From Hydractinia symbiolongicarpus (lineage: Eukaryota > Cnidaria > Hydrozoa > Anthoathecata > Hydractiniidae), in contig NC_079885.1 in the NCBI RefSeq assembly GCF_029227915.1, positions 21,401,001 through 21,465,000 on the forward strand: a stretch of DNA of 64,000 nt, written 5' to 3'. The translations under genes and the position numbers were made by a program. Of the stretch, positions 13,392-25,283 are shown piece after piece. Position 1 is the stretch's first letter. Every line of letters starts with the position of its first letter. Below the pieces are notes generated by a model. The model saw only the letters and a program-made list of their open reading frames with translations, had not been told where the DNA came from and did no database searches.

Positions 13392-13966
13392 TACCGTATT
13401 TTCCGGTATATAACCCACACATCGTATAACGCACATCTCAGCTTATAAACTAGATGCTATCAGATAGCCCACACCTTCGTATAACCTGCATAAAATTTCA
13501 ACCCATGTGTTTTACCTACCCGCACCTTTGCATAACCCGCATCATGTTCAGAGAAAAATTTAGCGTATTTTCACTTACCCTAATCATTTTATAAACGTGT
13601 GCCTGAGTTCGTTTATTTTTCATGCTGGAGACAATTGGGGGATGTTTAAACTTGTGAACCCCAAACACGAGAACCAAGTGTCTGAACTAGCGATTCTCTC
13701 AGCTTAACTTCCTTGTCTCCGATTGCCGAAATAACAATGAATTAAAATTAATTTGACAAGTCGATCTTCTGCTAAAGCTGACAGTAATAAAACAGACAAC
13801 GCTGTTTTTTTTATTACTTTCAGCCAATAATAACTCTTGCTCCCTGCGATTAAACAAACAAACAAAAAAAACATGCTATCAGGTTATAAACCTAAAGTAA
13901 AATCTCTGTTTTTTATGTATATTTAAGTTTTTTTGGCATAAAAATAAACAACATAATAATTATCAC

Positions 13967-14368
13967 GGATTGTCTGTAACAACAATGTACGGAACGTTCT
14001 TTTCTAATGTTTATAGAATTTTGTTATCTATTGATATCTCAGCAATCACAGTGTGCATAATAAAATGAATGGCGGCAATGAGGAGGAGATAGTTGCGTGT
14101 GTCTTATTAATTGTATTTTATATTAATTTTTGATATTTTCAGTGGCCACCTGTTGCTCGAAGGTAGCGAAGATAAAAAAGAAAATTATTATCTATACTTT
14201 AATTTTAAAATTTTTCAATATTTTATTAATAATTAAGTCCTGGGCACTAGGTTGTAAAATACCTGTCAATTAAACCTAAAAATGATACCTGCTATATTGC
14301 TCTATTACCAGAAGCAAATCATTTCAATGTGCTCAATGTGATTGCAAAGATATAAATAGATTAAAATT
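13967..14368. repeat. Dispersed repeat, copy 1 (second copy at 63.4 kb)
   Basis: Matches 63435-63858 in the same orientation over most of its length, with shared blocks such as GTGGCCACCTGTTG, CCTAAAAATGATACCTG and TTGCTCTATTAC. It has no coding potential and is probably the interior of a non-autonomous element. Confidence 0.8.
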
Positions 14369-14599
14369 ACATTAACACAAAAGAAAAATGATCTTCAGGA
14401 TTGTGTTTCAGAGAGAGCTCGTAATAGTAGCACTGGCAAGCAATAGAAAGTTAAAGCAATTTCACTGTGTTAAAAAAATTAAATCACGTAGTTGAAGTAA
14501 GATTGCGTAGATATAGGATCGCGCATGCAGTTATATTAATGTATGCATTTTATCCCGTTGGTAGTACTTACTTACTTATGTTAACGTTTGAAATTGTAG

Positions 14600-17500
14600 C
14601 TTCACGCCTGTCGTGGACGACCAACGTCAGTCACTTCTTACCTTCTTCTACTCCATCTCTAAAGAGAGGAGGATGAGGATTAGATCGAACTACAGTGACT
14701 ATACTGTTTTCTGAGGCTTCATTTGTCCCGGGGATTGGAGGTTCATCTGTTAAGGTTTTGAGAAACTTGTCGAGGGCTGCTTTAAACTTTAAAACTGGAC
14801 ATGAAGTGATGCTTCTTAGAGACTTGGGGAGGGCGTTGAAGGTTCTTGGAGCTTGATAACGGAAGCTGTTGTGTAGTTTAGCGAAGCTTGTGGAATTGTT
14901 CAGCACCGATGGTAGTTGAAAGAAACGCCCTTTTCTTTGTTTTGCATGGGTTTGCATGGGTGGGTGAAGGTTTGGGACAATGCTTTCAGCTATTTTCCAA
15001 CTGTATATGGCTTGATAGCGTTCACGTCGTCGTTGTAACGAGTACAATTTGAGCTGTTTAAGTGCGTTGTTGTAAGTCATTCTGTGTACACAGTTGATCT
15101 TTTTCAGGTAGCTCCATTGCAGAGCTTCTAGTACCTTGATTTGTCCTTTACTAGCAGTAGACCAGAGTTGAGAGGAGTACTTGAGTCTAGGGATGACAAG
15201 GGATTTGCATAGTGGTAGGAGAACTTCTGGTGATCGCGATCGAAAGACTCAAAGAATCCAGCTTGTAAGTTGTTTTGTATTTTCTACGATTTTATTTATA
15301 TGCGATTTGAAGGTAGCATCATCTGTCATTAGTATTCCAAGATCTTTGGTTGTGTTTTTGGTTGGATTTGTGTTGATGCTGTTGTTTTGTACTTTGACTT
15401 TGACTTCAGATCTAGGTCTTTTCCGTACTGCAGGAGTTCAAACTTTGTATTTCTGAACATCATGTTGTTTTGTTTACTTCATTCGTAGACTGAGTTTCGG
15501 TCTGCTTGCATTTTTTCAACGTCACTTTCATAGCTAACCTTCATTGTAAGTCTTGTATCATCTGCTAAGCTTGAGAGTGATTCGTCCTTTACAGAAAGAT
15601 CAATATCCCCCATAAGGATCAGGAAGATGAGCGGTCCAAGCATACTTCCTTGTGGTACACCAGAGATGACTTTTGTGGTGGGTGAGACCGTTTAATGAGA
15701 CGTACTGGGTTCTGTTTTTTAGGAAGGACTTCAGCCATTTGAGTAGTTTGCCTTTGATACCTAAGTTTTCTATCTTTTAAAGGGCTATGTCTATATCGAC
15801 CTTGTCAACTGCTTTTGCGAAATCCAGGTATACAACATCAGCGTTTGAGTTGTTGCAGAGTATTTGTAGAATGTTGTCGAAATGGTCAAGAAGCTGGCTC
15901 AGACATGACCGTCCACCACGAAAACCATGTTGGGAGCTATTGAACAGGTTATTTTCTTCCATGAATGACACAATTTGATTTCGGACGACCTTTTCAAAGA
16001 CCTTTATGATGTGGGAAGTTAGGGCAATTGGGCGGTAGTTTTCAGCTTTAGTTTTGCTTCCACTCTTGTGTTTTGGGGTTATTATAGCACTAGTTAGTGT
16101 GTCTGGAATGGTTCCTTCTTCAAATGATTTCGTCCAAATCAGCTTGAGTGGGGTGGCTATGACGTTTTTGCACTTTTTCAATAGGATTGACGGGAAGCCA
16201 TCAGGACCAGAAGAGAAGTTTGCTGAGAGTTCATTGATTGCCTTAATGAAGTGTGTTTCATCGAATATCATGTTTTGTAGTGAGGATTTGCTTGGACTTT
16301 AGTTTTGTTTGTTTGTGTACTGTTTTGGTGTGCTGAACATCTTGCAGTACTGCGTCAGTAACATGTCGGCTATCATTTTTGAATCAGAAATGTAGTTCCC
16401 ACTCTTGTCGACTAGAGGACCAACAGTGGATTTAACTTTTGAGAACTTTTTTGCGTAGAATTTAGGGTTGCGCTTTATTGATTCTTTGGCTTCTTTCTCT
16501 TCTTGCATGATGGTTGAATTTCTATATGAGAGTTGTAGTGACTTTTCAATCTGAATTAGTTCTGCCTGGAGCCTATCAGTACGTGGTGGCGATGTAACGC
16601 GTACTAGTTGTTTGTTTATCCTGGTTCGTCCTCTCATGAGTGCCATTCTCCCTCTTGGAATTTTATTTCTGTTGGTTTGTTCTATCTTTCTTGATGGGAC
16701 ATGTATTTTTGATGCCTTGGTGCAGGTGTTGTAAAATTTCTTTAGCATGTCGGGTACATCAAGATCTTGGAATTCCCGCTTCCAGTTGACTGCATGGAGG
16801 TTTTCCGTTATGCAAGTCCAGTTTACACTTTCACTCTGGTAATTTAGAAGATCAAAAGGGGATGAGAAGACTCTAGGAATTGTCTGTTGTGGGATATGTG
16901 AGGGTACATAAGATGTTGATATATCTAGGAAGCAGTGGTGTGATATTGATCTGAGTGTAGGTATAAATGAGATATCGTGAATGATGTTGGTGTTGTTGGT
17001 GAATACAAGGTCAAGTATGTTTCCAGCTATGTGTGTAGGTTTGCGGATGATTTGGGTGAGACTGAGTTCAAGTAGTAGGTTGTTTGTGATGGTGATCATT
17101 TCTTTTTCACCTCTGCTACTATTTTGGCTTGGGGTGCAATCCGGCCAGTTCGTGTGAAGTAGGTTGAAGTCACCCATTATGAATATGTCTGGAGATAGGG
17201 AGGCTTTCAGTACTTGATGTAGCTCATTTATTGCTTGTGAGTAGTTTTCTGATGTTGATCTGTTGTTTTGGTGGTCATCTGGTTGGCAGTATATAGTAGC
17301 TAGGGCTAAGTTCTCATGCTCTGAGAAAATGATGATGATCTGAATTGCATTGTCTTAGTAGTTTAGGACTGGTTTGAAGGTGCCCGCTAGGTCGTTTCGA
17401 GCATACATGGCTACACCACCTGAGTACTGCCCATGTTGGGATGTCTTTTTACGAGTGCTATCTGTTTAAAATATTTTGTAACCGTTTATGCGTAGTTTGG

Positions 17501-18700
17501 CATCTGTATGGTTGTGTAACCAGGTTTCTGTAAGACCAATAAAGAGTTGCTTCTTGGTATGAAGTATGTTAGAGATATATGAAACTTTAGATTGAACAGT
17601 TTTTGGTTTCAGTCCTTGTATGTTAATATATGAGAAGGAGTTCAGTACCTCTTTGGGATCTGGTTGTTTGTTATTTGTTGATGTGGAAGTGATATGAGGT
17701 GGGTTAGCGGTTTTGGTGGTTGACAGAAGGAAGGATGTTGTGTTGATTGAGCATTGGCACTTGATTTTGGTTTGGGTGAGGATTGTAGGTCTGTTGGGTA
17801 GTCATGGCTTTGATTTTGGTATCCATTGCCACAATAAGCCTGTATTCCATGTGATGGATGTATTCTAAAAAATCTGTGTTTGTGGTTTGAGGCAGCATTT
17901 GGTCTTGGTTGGGTGGGCTGATCACGGTACTCATTAATGGTCTGACTCTTTTTGTTCCTTTCATATGGCTTTTGTTGCATTTTAGGTTTTACACTCTCTC
18001 TTTGTGAGTGACGTTGAGCAGATTAATGGGTGGAAGGAGGTACATTTATTGCCAAGAGTGCATCCGTTTCTTGCATTGGTTCCATGAGTTAAAAAGGGCT
18101 TACATGGTGGTGGGTGCAAGAACTTGCATTCTTTACCTTTGATTCTGTCAAATTCGCATTTTCCCTTAATGTAGAATCTGCATGTCAGTTTTGTTTTGTG
18201 GCTATCTTCATGTGATTCTGGGTTCTCTGTTGACAATGGTTGGTTTTCTGGTTTGTTTTTTGGCAGGGTGATGTCATCTTCTTCGTCTTCATTGGACAGA
18301 CTTGGTGGTGCCTGACTTTCAGTTTCTGTTTCATGCTCACCTATATCATCTACTACTGTGACTGAAGAGGACTGGGGTTCTGAAGAAGCTGGCTGTGAAA
18401 GATTTTGTTGACACTATGTTGATGTTGATGTCCCAGGGGCTGATGGAAGGTTTTGTGTTTGAAAGGTTGGGTTCGTTTCTTCTTGGGGAATAACTTCAAG
18501 CTCACAAGCTCCGCAGATATAGTAGATCCCCGGGACGTTGTAACGATTGTAGTTTGGAGTACCATCTGGAAAAAGATTAAAAAAACACTCTTTGTGGACT
18601 TCTTGTCCACATACCTTACATGCAAGAAAAGTTTTGTCTCTCCGCCTTATGTATTTTCTTCATTAGTATTTTCTTCATTTAATGTATAAACTTTCACAAT
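14600..18700 (-). mobile_element. Near-full-length CR1/Jockey-type LINE with PHD-like and CCCH fingers in ORF1
   Basis: The minus strand reads ORF1 then ORF2, with stops and frameshifts. ORF1: a PHD-like zinc-binding segment at about 18630-18500 (C-x2-C, H-x2-C, C-x2-C, including VCGQEVHKEC and YICGACELE); a low-complexity acidic stretch; two CCCH-type finger motifs at about 18190-18020 (CRFYIKGKC...CKFLH and a second ending CTSFH); then a Gln/Pro-rich tail to 17642. ORF2: AP endonuclease from about 17640 (LTETWL near 17530, GDFN at 17177); reverse transcriptase with NYRPIALTSH, HGFRGGRSCLSQL, LDFAKAVDKVD and the catalytic LADDT near 15565; and a C-terminal domain to 14640 (RYQAPRTFNALPKSL). 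In-frame stops near 18405, 17985 and 15780 show it is dead. PHD domains in ORF1 are known from CR1-like LINEs; I have not matched this family. Confidence 0.85.
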
Positions 18701-18776
18701 AAATGACAGAAAATATAAAACTTATCACATAACCCGCAACTTATAACCCACGGGTTATATACCAGAAAATACGGTA

Positions 18777-19764
18777 TGGAAAATCTTTGAATTTTTTTGT
18801 TTTAGGAGATACAAAGCTATCTTCTGATTACGGCAAGGTTAACTGCTTTAATGGTTATTAATGTGTTTACTAACAAGAATAAAAAGCCACATATCAAGCC
18901 TTCCTGAGAAGACTGTAAAAGAGAACAACTATTTACCTGGAATTAAACCTGAGAAACTGAACAAACTAAATGTAAACAAATCATGTGAATTTAACCTTTG
19001 GCAGCCGTTTCAAGAGATCAGGGCAATTTCATTATAGATTTCAAAGGCAACAAAGTAGAGAGTCATACAGATAGATAGAGATATAAGCGACGAAAGCGAC
19101 AAAACTAAAATGATGTGTGGAGTAAAAAGAAAGCAAAAATTGCTTATGAAGTGCCTCTTAAAATACAATGGTAGGAATAATAATATGTCATATTAAGATT
19201 GTACTCCTCCCTTGCATTCCTTACGTACCATGTATGAGTGTGATTGTTACTTTCAGTAAATTTCTATTGGCTGCAGAAAAACCTATGTGGTTCTCAATAA
19301 CTAGTATTATAATCTCTCATGTGATCTTTTTTCAAGAACCTTAACAATAAAAATCTAATATATTTCCTACAGCAATGTTACAAACTTGATTTTTTTTAAA
19401 GACTGAAAACATTAAGGTGTTTTTCTCCCACACTTGTTTGGTATATTTTTGTCTTTGTAAATCCTAACTCTCATTATATACATATGAGCAAATTCAAAAC
19501 AGCGTGGGTAAGTGATGAGAAAGGGTTAAATTTGCGTGAGTAACAGTCACACGCATTATATACACAAAAATTACTTATGTGTCTGATTACTTCTTAATAT
19601 TGCTTGTCAGATATTTTATAGAAAATGTTTTTCTATTAATATTTTTTAGCTTGCTATAAACGGATTGCGTGTTTATGGAACCGAACGCATGCGCACTAGG
19701 TGGCAGGATAGTAGCGCCAGTGAAAACAAGAGGTTCTGGTTGTGATTGTATTATATTTGAAGAA
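18777..19764. other. No gene recognised
   Basis: AT-rich sequence between the TIR element and the THAP transposase start. Nothing coding is recognised. TGGCAGGATA at 19700-19709 recurs inverted near 23433-23442 and may mark the end of the next transposon. Confidence 0.4.
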
Positions 19765-21400
19765 ATGCCTGATTCTTGTTGTGTAGTAGGCTGCTCCAAT
19801 AAAAGAAAAAAAGGTGGAAAATTAAAATTTTATCACATACCATTCGGTCACAACGAAGAAAGCAAGAAACTTCGTCAACTTTGGGTACAAGCAATAAAGA
19901 GAGAAAAATGGACAAAAAAACAAATAGATAACTCAAGAATTTGCAGTGAACATTATATATCTGGTAAATAAAAATACCTTTTTATATAAAACATAATTTT
20001 TAACAACAAAAGTAATGGTATCCATATAGCTAGCTAGTTATTTAGATGTACCTGCTAGATATATAAAATTAAACTCTTTAATGCTAGCTAACCTAGCTAG
20101 CTATTTAGTATCTATAATAACTAAATGAGCCACAAAAAAGTCTTAGCAATTTTTTTTTATATTTCAGGAGAAAAATCTAAAGACACACACCATCCAGATT
20201 ACGTGCCATCAAAGTTCGCGTACAAAAAAGAAGTGTTTCAGCAGCAAAAGCTACATTGATTTGAGCGAGTACAAAAGAAGGATGTCTTCTACATCTAGTC
20301 ACACTGACACTGATGCTGACTTTGATACAGGTGTAGACAATGTTGAAAATGATGCAGAGCTGTGTACAAAATCTTCACAGACTGAAGTTACATTTGAAAA
20401 ATTGCAGCAAGAAATTTTTAATCTCCAAAAGGAAAAAGAAGGCATTCAAAAAGCGTTATCTACGGCTAGGGTGTAATTATTAGAACTGAAGAATGATGTG
20501 GTTCAACCTTTAGAAAATGCTTCAAGCACCAAATTTTCTTATGATACTGTGGTTGCTGAAAATATGTTGAACTTTTATACTGGGATTACCACGCCTGGTT
20601 TATTTGAATGGTTTTTGTCGTTATTTGTTAGAAAAGTGAGATATTTTAGCGAGAAACTTTCTCATAATGATCATTTGTTGCTGGTGCTTATGAAGCTAAA
20701 ACTAGGTCTATTAAACAAAGATTTAGCTTATTGTTTTGGCTTGAGTGAGACAGTAGCTTCTCGAATATATCGTAGATGGATCCCTATCATATCTAGACAG
20801 ACATGCCATTTAATAATATGGCCTGATAGAGAAGCCTTGCGATGTCATTTGCCAAAAAGTTTAAAAAAAAATTTTCAGAATTGTACATGCATAATTAATT
20901 GCACTGAAATTTTTGCTGAATAACCATATAACCTAAATGTATGTGCACAAACATGGTCCAACTACAAAAATACTTGCACAATGAAATATCTTATCAGAAT
21001 AACACCAGCTGGGGCTGTTAGCTTTTTGTCACATGGTTATGGTGGTCGAATTTCTGATAAGGAAATAACAACACGAAGTGGATTTCTTGATAAGTTGCAG
21101 CATGGCGATTGTATACTGGCTGATCGTGGTTTTACGATAGCACAAGATCTTGCTACTAGGGGTGCTTACTTGAAAATACCTAAATTTGCACGTGGAAAAG
21201 CACAAATGAGTGCAAGTGATGTGGCGATATCCCGGAAAATTTCCAATGTTCGTATACATGTAGAACATGTTATTGGAAGACTTCGAAAGTTTCGTATCCT
21301 GCAGTCAATTATTCCAATATCGCAAATTGACTTAATAGATTCTGTTATGTCAGTTATATGTGTGTTAGTAAACATTAACAAAAGTGTTGTTGCACAATAG
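19765..21400 (+). pseudogene. THAP-domain DDE transposase (ISL2EU/PIF-like), inactivated
   Basis: Exon 1 (19765-19963) encodes an intact-looking THAP C2CH domain: CCVVGC near the start, the central LWVQAI and ICSEHY at the end. A GT/AG intron follows, and exon 2 from 20168 opens with HHPDYVPSKF, usual after THAP domains. A frameshift near 20250, a TAA at 20474-20476 and another at 20921-20923 break the frame. After a coiled-coil-like linker come the helix-turn-helix-like segment (LLNKDLAYCFGLSETVASRIYRR read in pieces) and a DDE_4-type catalytic domain (QTWSNYK, GGRISDKE, LADRGF, VEHVIGRLR). The first catalytic Asp is Asn here (IINCTEIF), while the second Asp and the Glu are present. The stop codon overlaps the 3' end of the convergent nuclease gene by 26 bp. 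Confidence 0.85.
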
Positions 21401-23311
21401 GCTCTTTATTGTAATGTTTTTTGTTTTTGGGTGTTTCGCAAAACCATTTTCCAGAAGGTGCACAGAGTAAATTTACACAGCAATAATGATACCATTCTAT
21501 TGCACAATTTTTGTCATCGCATGCAATCATTGGTAGGAAGCTTGGTCTTTTGCAAATACAATACAGCTTTTCTGTCTTGTCACTTTCTTGATCCATGCTT
21601 CGTGTCACAATTTCTGGCAAAATAATTGTGAAAAAAACGTGCTCAATTTTTGATATTATTTTTTTACGAAATTCTGTGTTTTGAGGAACATTGGATAGTT
21701 TATAATTTTTATCACTCCACACAAAAAAGTAACCAAATTTTGTGTTTGTAACAATCATTTGCTGTTGGATTTGGAAATAATACTGATGATTTGTTTTCAT
21801 GTTGCCATCTGAATCAATAGGGAATGTTTTATCACACTCAACATCATCCAAACCTGAGCTGTATTAGAAGGACATTTTATTTCTAAATTGCCTAAGCTGT
21901 GACATTTACACAAAACAAGAGCATCAGGTGATGCTCCCATAAATGGGTATTCCAGTTTCTTTTACAATAACGTTTTCATGATTTTTGTGAACACCTCAAC
22001 AAATTTTTTTCTAGCAGTTGCTTCCATGTCAATACTGTATTGTTGTGCTCTTACAGTTATATTTGTAGAATATTGCATGATTGTTTTTGTAAATTTTTTT
22101 TTAGAATTTTCATTATTTAGGTTTAAACTATATGCTCTTTTTGAGACAGATGCTGTGATTCTACCTGCTCTATGAATTTGCCATGCTGTTGACAAGCGCT
22201 GTTCTCTTGTAACTTTCGTTAAATTTTTGTACTGACTGTCACAGTAGCCATTTTTGTATTCGTAATAAAGCTCTCTGCACTCTGATTGAATTTCTTCAGG
22301 ATTATTATTAATTAATTGTGGCTTAAAAAGGCTTGTCAAAGGTTCAGTAATGCTATTTAATTCGGTTTCGTCAGCAGTGTCAGTTTCAGTATTGGTAACT
22401 GTAAAATCTTCTGGATCATTGTCGTATAGGCTAGTAAGAATTGCAGCATCTGGATTTACTGTATAAAGTTCTTTTAATTTTTGTTTATGAAACTCATTAT
22501 TTAAATGTGTGGGATCCCCGAAAGAAAAAGGTTTCTTCATTCTATCCGACACAACTTTTTTTTCTTTGGGTACTGTTTGCTTCTGCTTTTGAATTTGAAT
22601 CGTCTAGAGTGTTTCCAAGCGCAAAGTTTACTTGTACATGCAATATTGTTTATTCCTAATAATGCACCGGCTTGCAGCTTAAATAATAGAGCCCCAACAT
22701 GGCTGCATGCTGAACCAAGTCTAAACAAAAAAAGAGGTGTATTAGAGCTAGGTTGCCTAATAAGTTATATACACAATGTTTAATAACCTGCTTACCTGGC
22801 CATGCATGTGCAATTTGCAGTAAGGTCCCAGCCACCCTTTTTATGTAATGCAACCCATACTTCATATAGTTTTTGTTTTTGGCCTTGTCTTTGACTTGGT
22901 AAAACCTTTAAAATGCAAGTAGAGCATTAAGTGGAGTAATCATAAAAATAAAAAGCTAACAATACAGCAAAGGCAAACAAACCTCTGTTTTAATGTAGCA
23001 AAATTCGCTTTTTGCATCAATGTTATGATAATAGACGTCTTGTACATGACCACATAAAAAAGTTGTATGAATCCAATGATTTAAAAGCCTTCATCGACTC
23101 GTGAGTGATACCACTACTAGGACTTTTCACTAAGTACATATGGATATCTCCAAATATTATATCTGGTAAATACTTTGGATCGTTTTGCCAGTCTTTTTTT
23201 AAGGTATAAGGATCTGGTAATACCTCATCATTGGCTAGGTGTGAGCTTTTTAATATACAAAGTTTTCTCATCTTTATCAAGCGAAAGAAAATAAATTGAA
23301 TCTGACCACAT
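21375..23311 (-). pseudogene. SWIM-YqaJ nuclease-PHD protein of a DNA transposon, frameshifted
   Basis: Minus-strand partner of the THAP transposase. It starts at an ATG at 23311. Parts in order: an N-terminal domain with DPYTLKKDW and LPDIIFGDI; a SWIM-type zinc finger split by an intron (CTCMA, donor near 22795, then LGSACSHVGALLF); a CTSKLCAW segment; a YqaJ-type nuclease core (QRLSTAWQIHRAGRITAS at about 22190, then FMGASPD and LEIKCP near 21880-21940, the Asp and Glu-x-Lys of the active site); and a C-terminal PHD-like finger (YCICKRPSF, EWYHYCC, KWFC). Frameshifts at about 23240, 23070 and in a poly-A tract near 22560, and several after 21890, disrupt it. YqaJ nucleases paired with a THAP or DDE_4 transposase are known from ISL2EU-type elements; the assignment follows from that. 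Confidence 0.82.
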
Positions 23312-25283
23312 GGCGTCCTAGTTATTTCAGTAGCAACGACAAACAGGCCAGTTAATTTCGGCGAACATATTTTTTTGTAAACCTTGGGAGATGTGAATTT
23401 GGTGGCCTATGAATTAGCGCTCGCTGTTTTTTATCCTGCCAGCTTCCAAAAGGTCCGAGAAAATGTAAACAAATGACGTCACAACGCAAGCCGTCTATTA
23501 TGTCACTTCTTTTCTTTTTCTATCAGATTTAACAGCTTTAAGTATAACATGTCTTAAAACTTCTGAATCAGGATTTTTAAGAAATAACTTGAGTTTAATA
23601 AAATGTTTTAGCTTTCTTTTGAGATACTAGATCAGAAAGAAACTAAAACTATCGAATTCTTTATCCACACCAGATATATTTTCGATATAAGAAAAAAAAT
23701 TCAGGTGGGAGGTCCCTTTGAAGGAACACAAAATGTTATTAAACCACAACTGGATGTCTATTTCAAACTCCAAAAAACATTTCAGAGCTTCTGAAAGATA
23801 TAAATCGTTCATAAACGCATGTGTCAGTACTAAACAGAATACATATAGAAAATTTCATCCCAATGCTAATTTTTTTCTCTTTGCAAAGAGTTCTAAGTTC
23901 ACTTAAAAAATGTAGACTTGTAAATAACTATATACTTACGTAAGACGGAAGAATAAACAATACATCTTGACTGAAAAAATTGAGTAGAAGTTTTCATGGC
24001 GACTTTAGGTCCATATTGTCTGATGGAACGAATAATATCCAACGTACGAGCACATGCAAACCTGGCCGCCATCTTGTTTCCTTCGTTCTGTTCTGCCCGG
24101 ATAATGAACATTGGCCTGATTAAGTACGGCAGCTTGCCCCGGTTAAGAACAGGGCAGAAAATACATAATCAGGGCAACATAATCGGGACAGGCCAACTTA
24201 TTACTCAAAAAATATTATTTGGCACTTATAAAAGGAACATAATCAGGGCAGTTTATATACGACAGTGTAATATTATTTCTCACTTATTATAGAACGAACA
24301 TAATCGGGGCAGGCCGACTTATGTATGACAGTCAAATATTATTCGACAATTATAGGACTTAAATAAAACAAATATAATTGGGGCTGACTGCTTTTATATC
24401 ATTCGTGGCAAATACTAAATTTTGGGATTCGCAAGTTTAATAACTTTTCACCAAAATTAATTCCCGCAAAAAGAATAATTTAGGTTCCGTGAAATTTAGT
24501 TGCTTCAAAGTATATTATGTTGAAATGTATTTACTACAAGGGTAGTTTATACTAAGAATTACGTCGACACGTTGCTTCAAAGTATATTATGTTGAAATGT
24601 ATTTACTACAAGGGTAGTTTATACTAAGAATTACGTCGACACTTTTTTGTTTCGCCATGTCTAGTTAGGGGTGTTCTATCTTCCAGAGAATGTTTAATTT
24701 ACAAAAGCTTGAAGAAAATGCCAATCACAGCCTGTCTCCCAGCTATTTATATCAGCGTTCATAATCCGGTCACCACGACATAACAGTGCAAAAAAAACAT
24801 AATCGGACCGTGCGTACATAATCCGGCTGTCCCGGTTGTAAACAGGTCTTTTTCGCAATCCGGGCAGAACAGTTCAGCTGCTTATCGCTAAGGTGCGGTA
24901 CACACGGCGAATCTACTATAAAAACACTATCCCTAGGTTTTATTTTATTTTATTTTTAGAGAAAAGAATGGATTTTAATTGTATTTATAACAAACAAAAA
25001 CAGAAGATTAAAAAAACATTATATTACATTACATTTAGTATATTTCTTTGTATTCCCTAACCTGGCTATGATTCACTGTGTGAGAGGGGCTCAAAAGCTC
25101 CTCCTTAATACAAACCAACATTTTGTTTAATTTTTTTATAATGTCTTTTTTAAACTCTCTGCGTAGGAGATTTGTTACGCCTCGATTCGATGAAATAATC
25201 AAGTAATGAAACGTGGACTGGGCTTTTCCAGGAACCTGGTTGAGGTAGGGAAGCTTTCAGTTTTCAAGAATATTTAACCCAGA
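23312..25283. other. No host gene; degenerate repeats
   Basis: From 24120 to 24400 a loosely repeated unit of roughly 70 to 80 bp recurs, with AACATAATCAGGGCAG, AACATAATCGGGGCAG and a TATTATT-rich spacer. Similar ATAATCGG and ATAATCCGG pieces appear at 24760-24850. This looks like a decayed array or element. Nothing coding is recognised. Confidence 0.5.
24499..24642. repeat. Perfect 72-bp tandem duplication
   Basis: Two directly adjacent identical units, 24499-24570 and 24571-24642, each starting GTTGCTTCAAAG and ending ACGTCGACAC. I found no difference between the copies, so the duplication is recent or an assembly artefact. Confidence 0.95.

Larger units (their letters stand above)
13392..18776. 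mobile_element. TIR-flanked DNA element containing a nested LINE
   Basis: The left end reads TA then CCGTATTTTCCGGTATATAA. The right end is its inverted copy, with one mismatch in the outer 20 bases, ending in TA at 18775-18776. The TA on both sides looks like a target duplication. Just inside both ends are further related ATAACCC/ATAACGC motifs, some in inverted orientation. The interior holds a dispersed repeat (13967-14368) and then a 4 kb LINE in minus orientation. No transposase of its own is visible, so this looks like a non-autonomous element into which a LINE inserted near the right end. Confidence 0.65.

Noticed and set aside
14467-14676. Plus-strand open frame beside the LINE
   Set aside because: It overlaps the LINE 3' region in antisense and has no domain.
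18940-19030. Candidate first exon of GCSH with a GTAAAT donor in the right phase
   Set aside because: There is no ATG between the upstream stop and the donor, and the residues are not presequence-like.
21029-21381. Minus-strand open frames opposite the transposase
   Set aside because: Antisense shadows of the DDE domain with no independent support.
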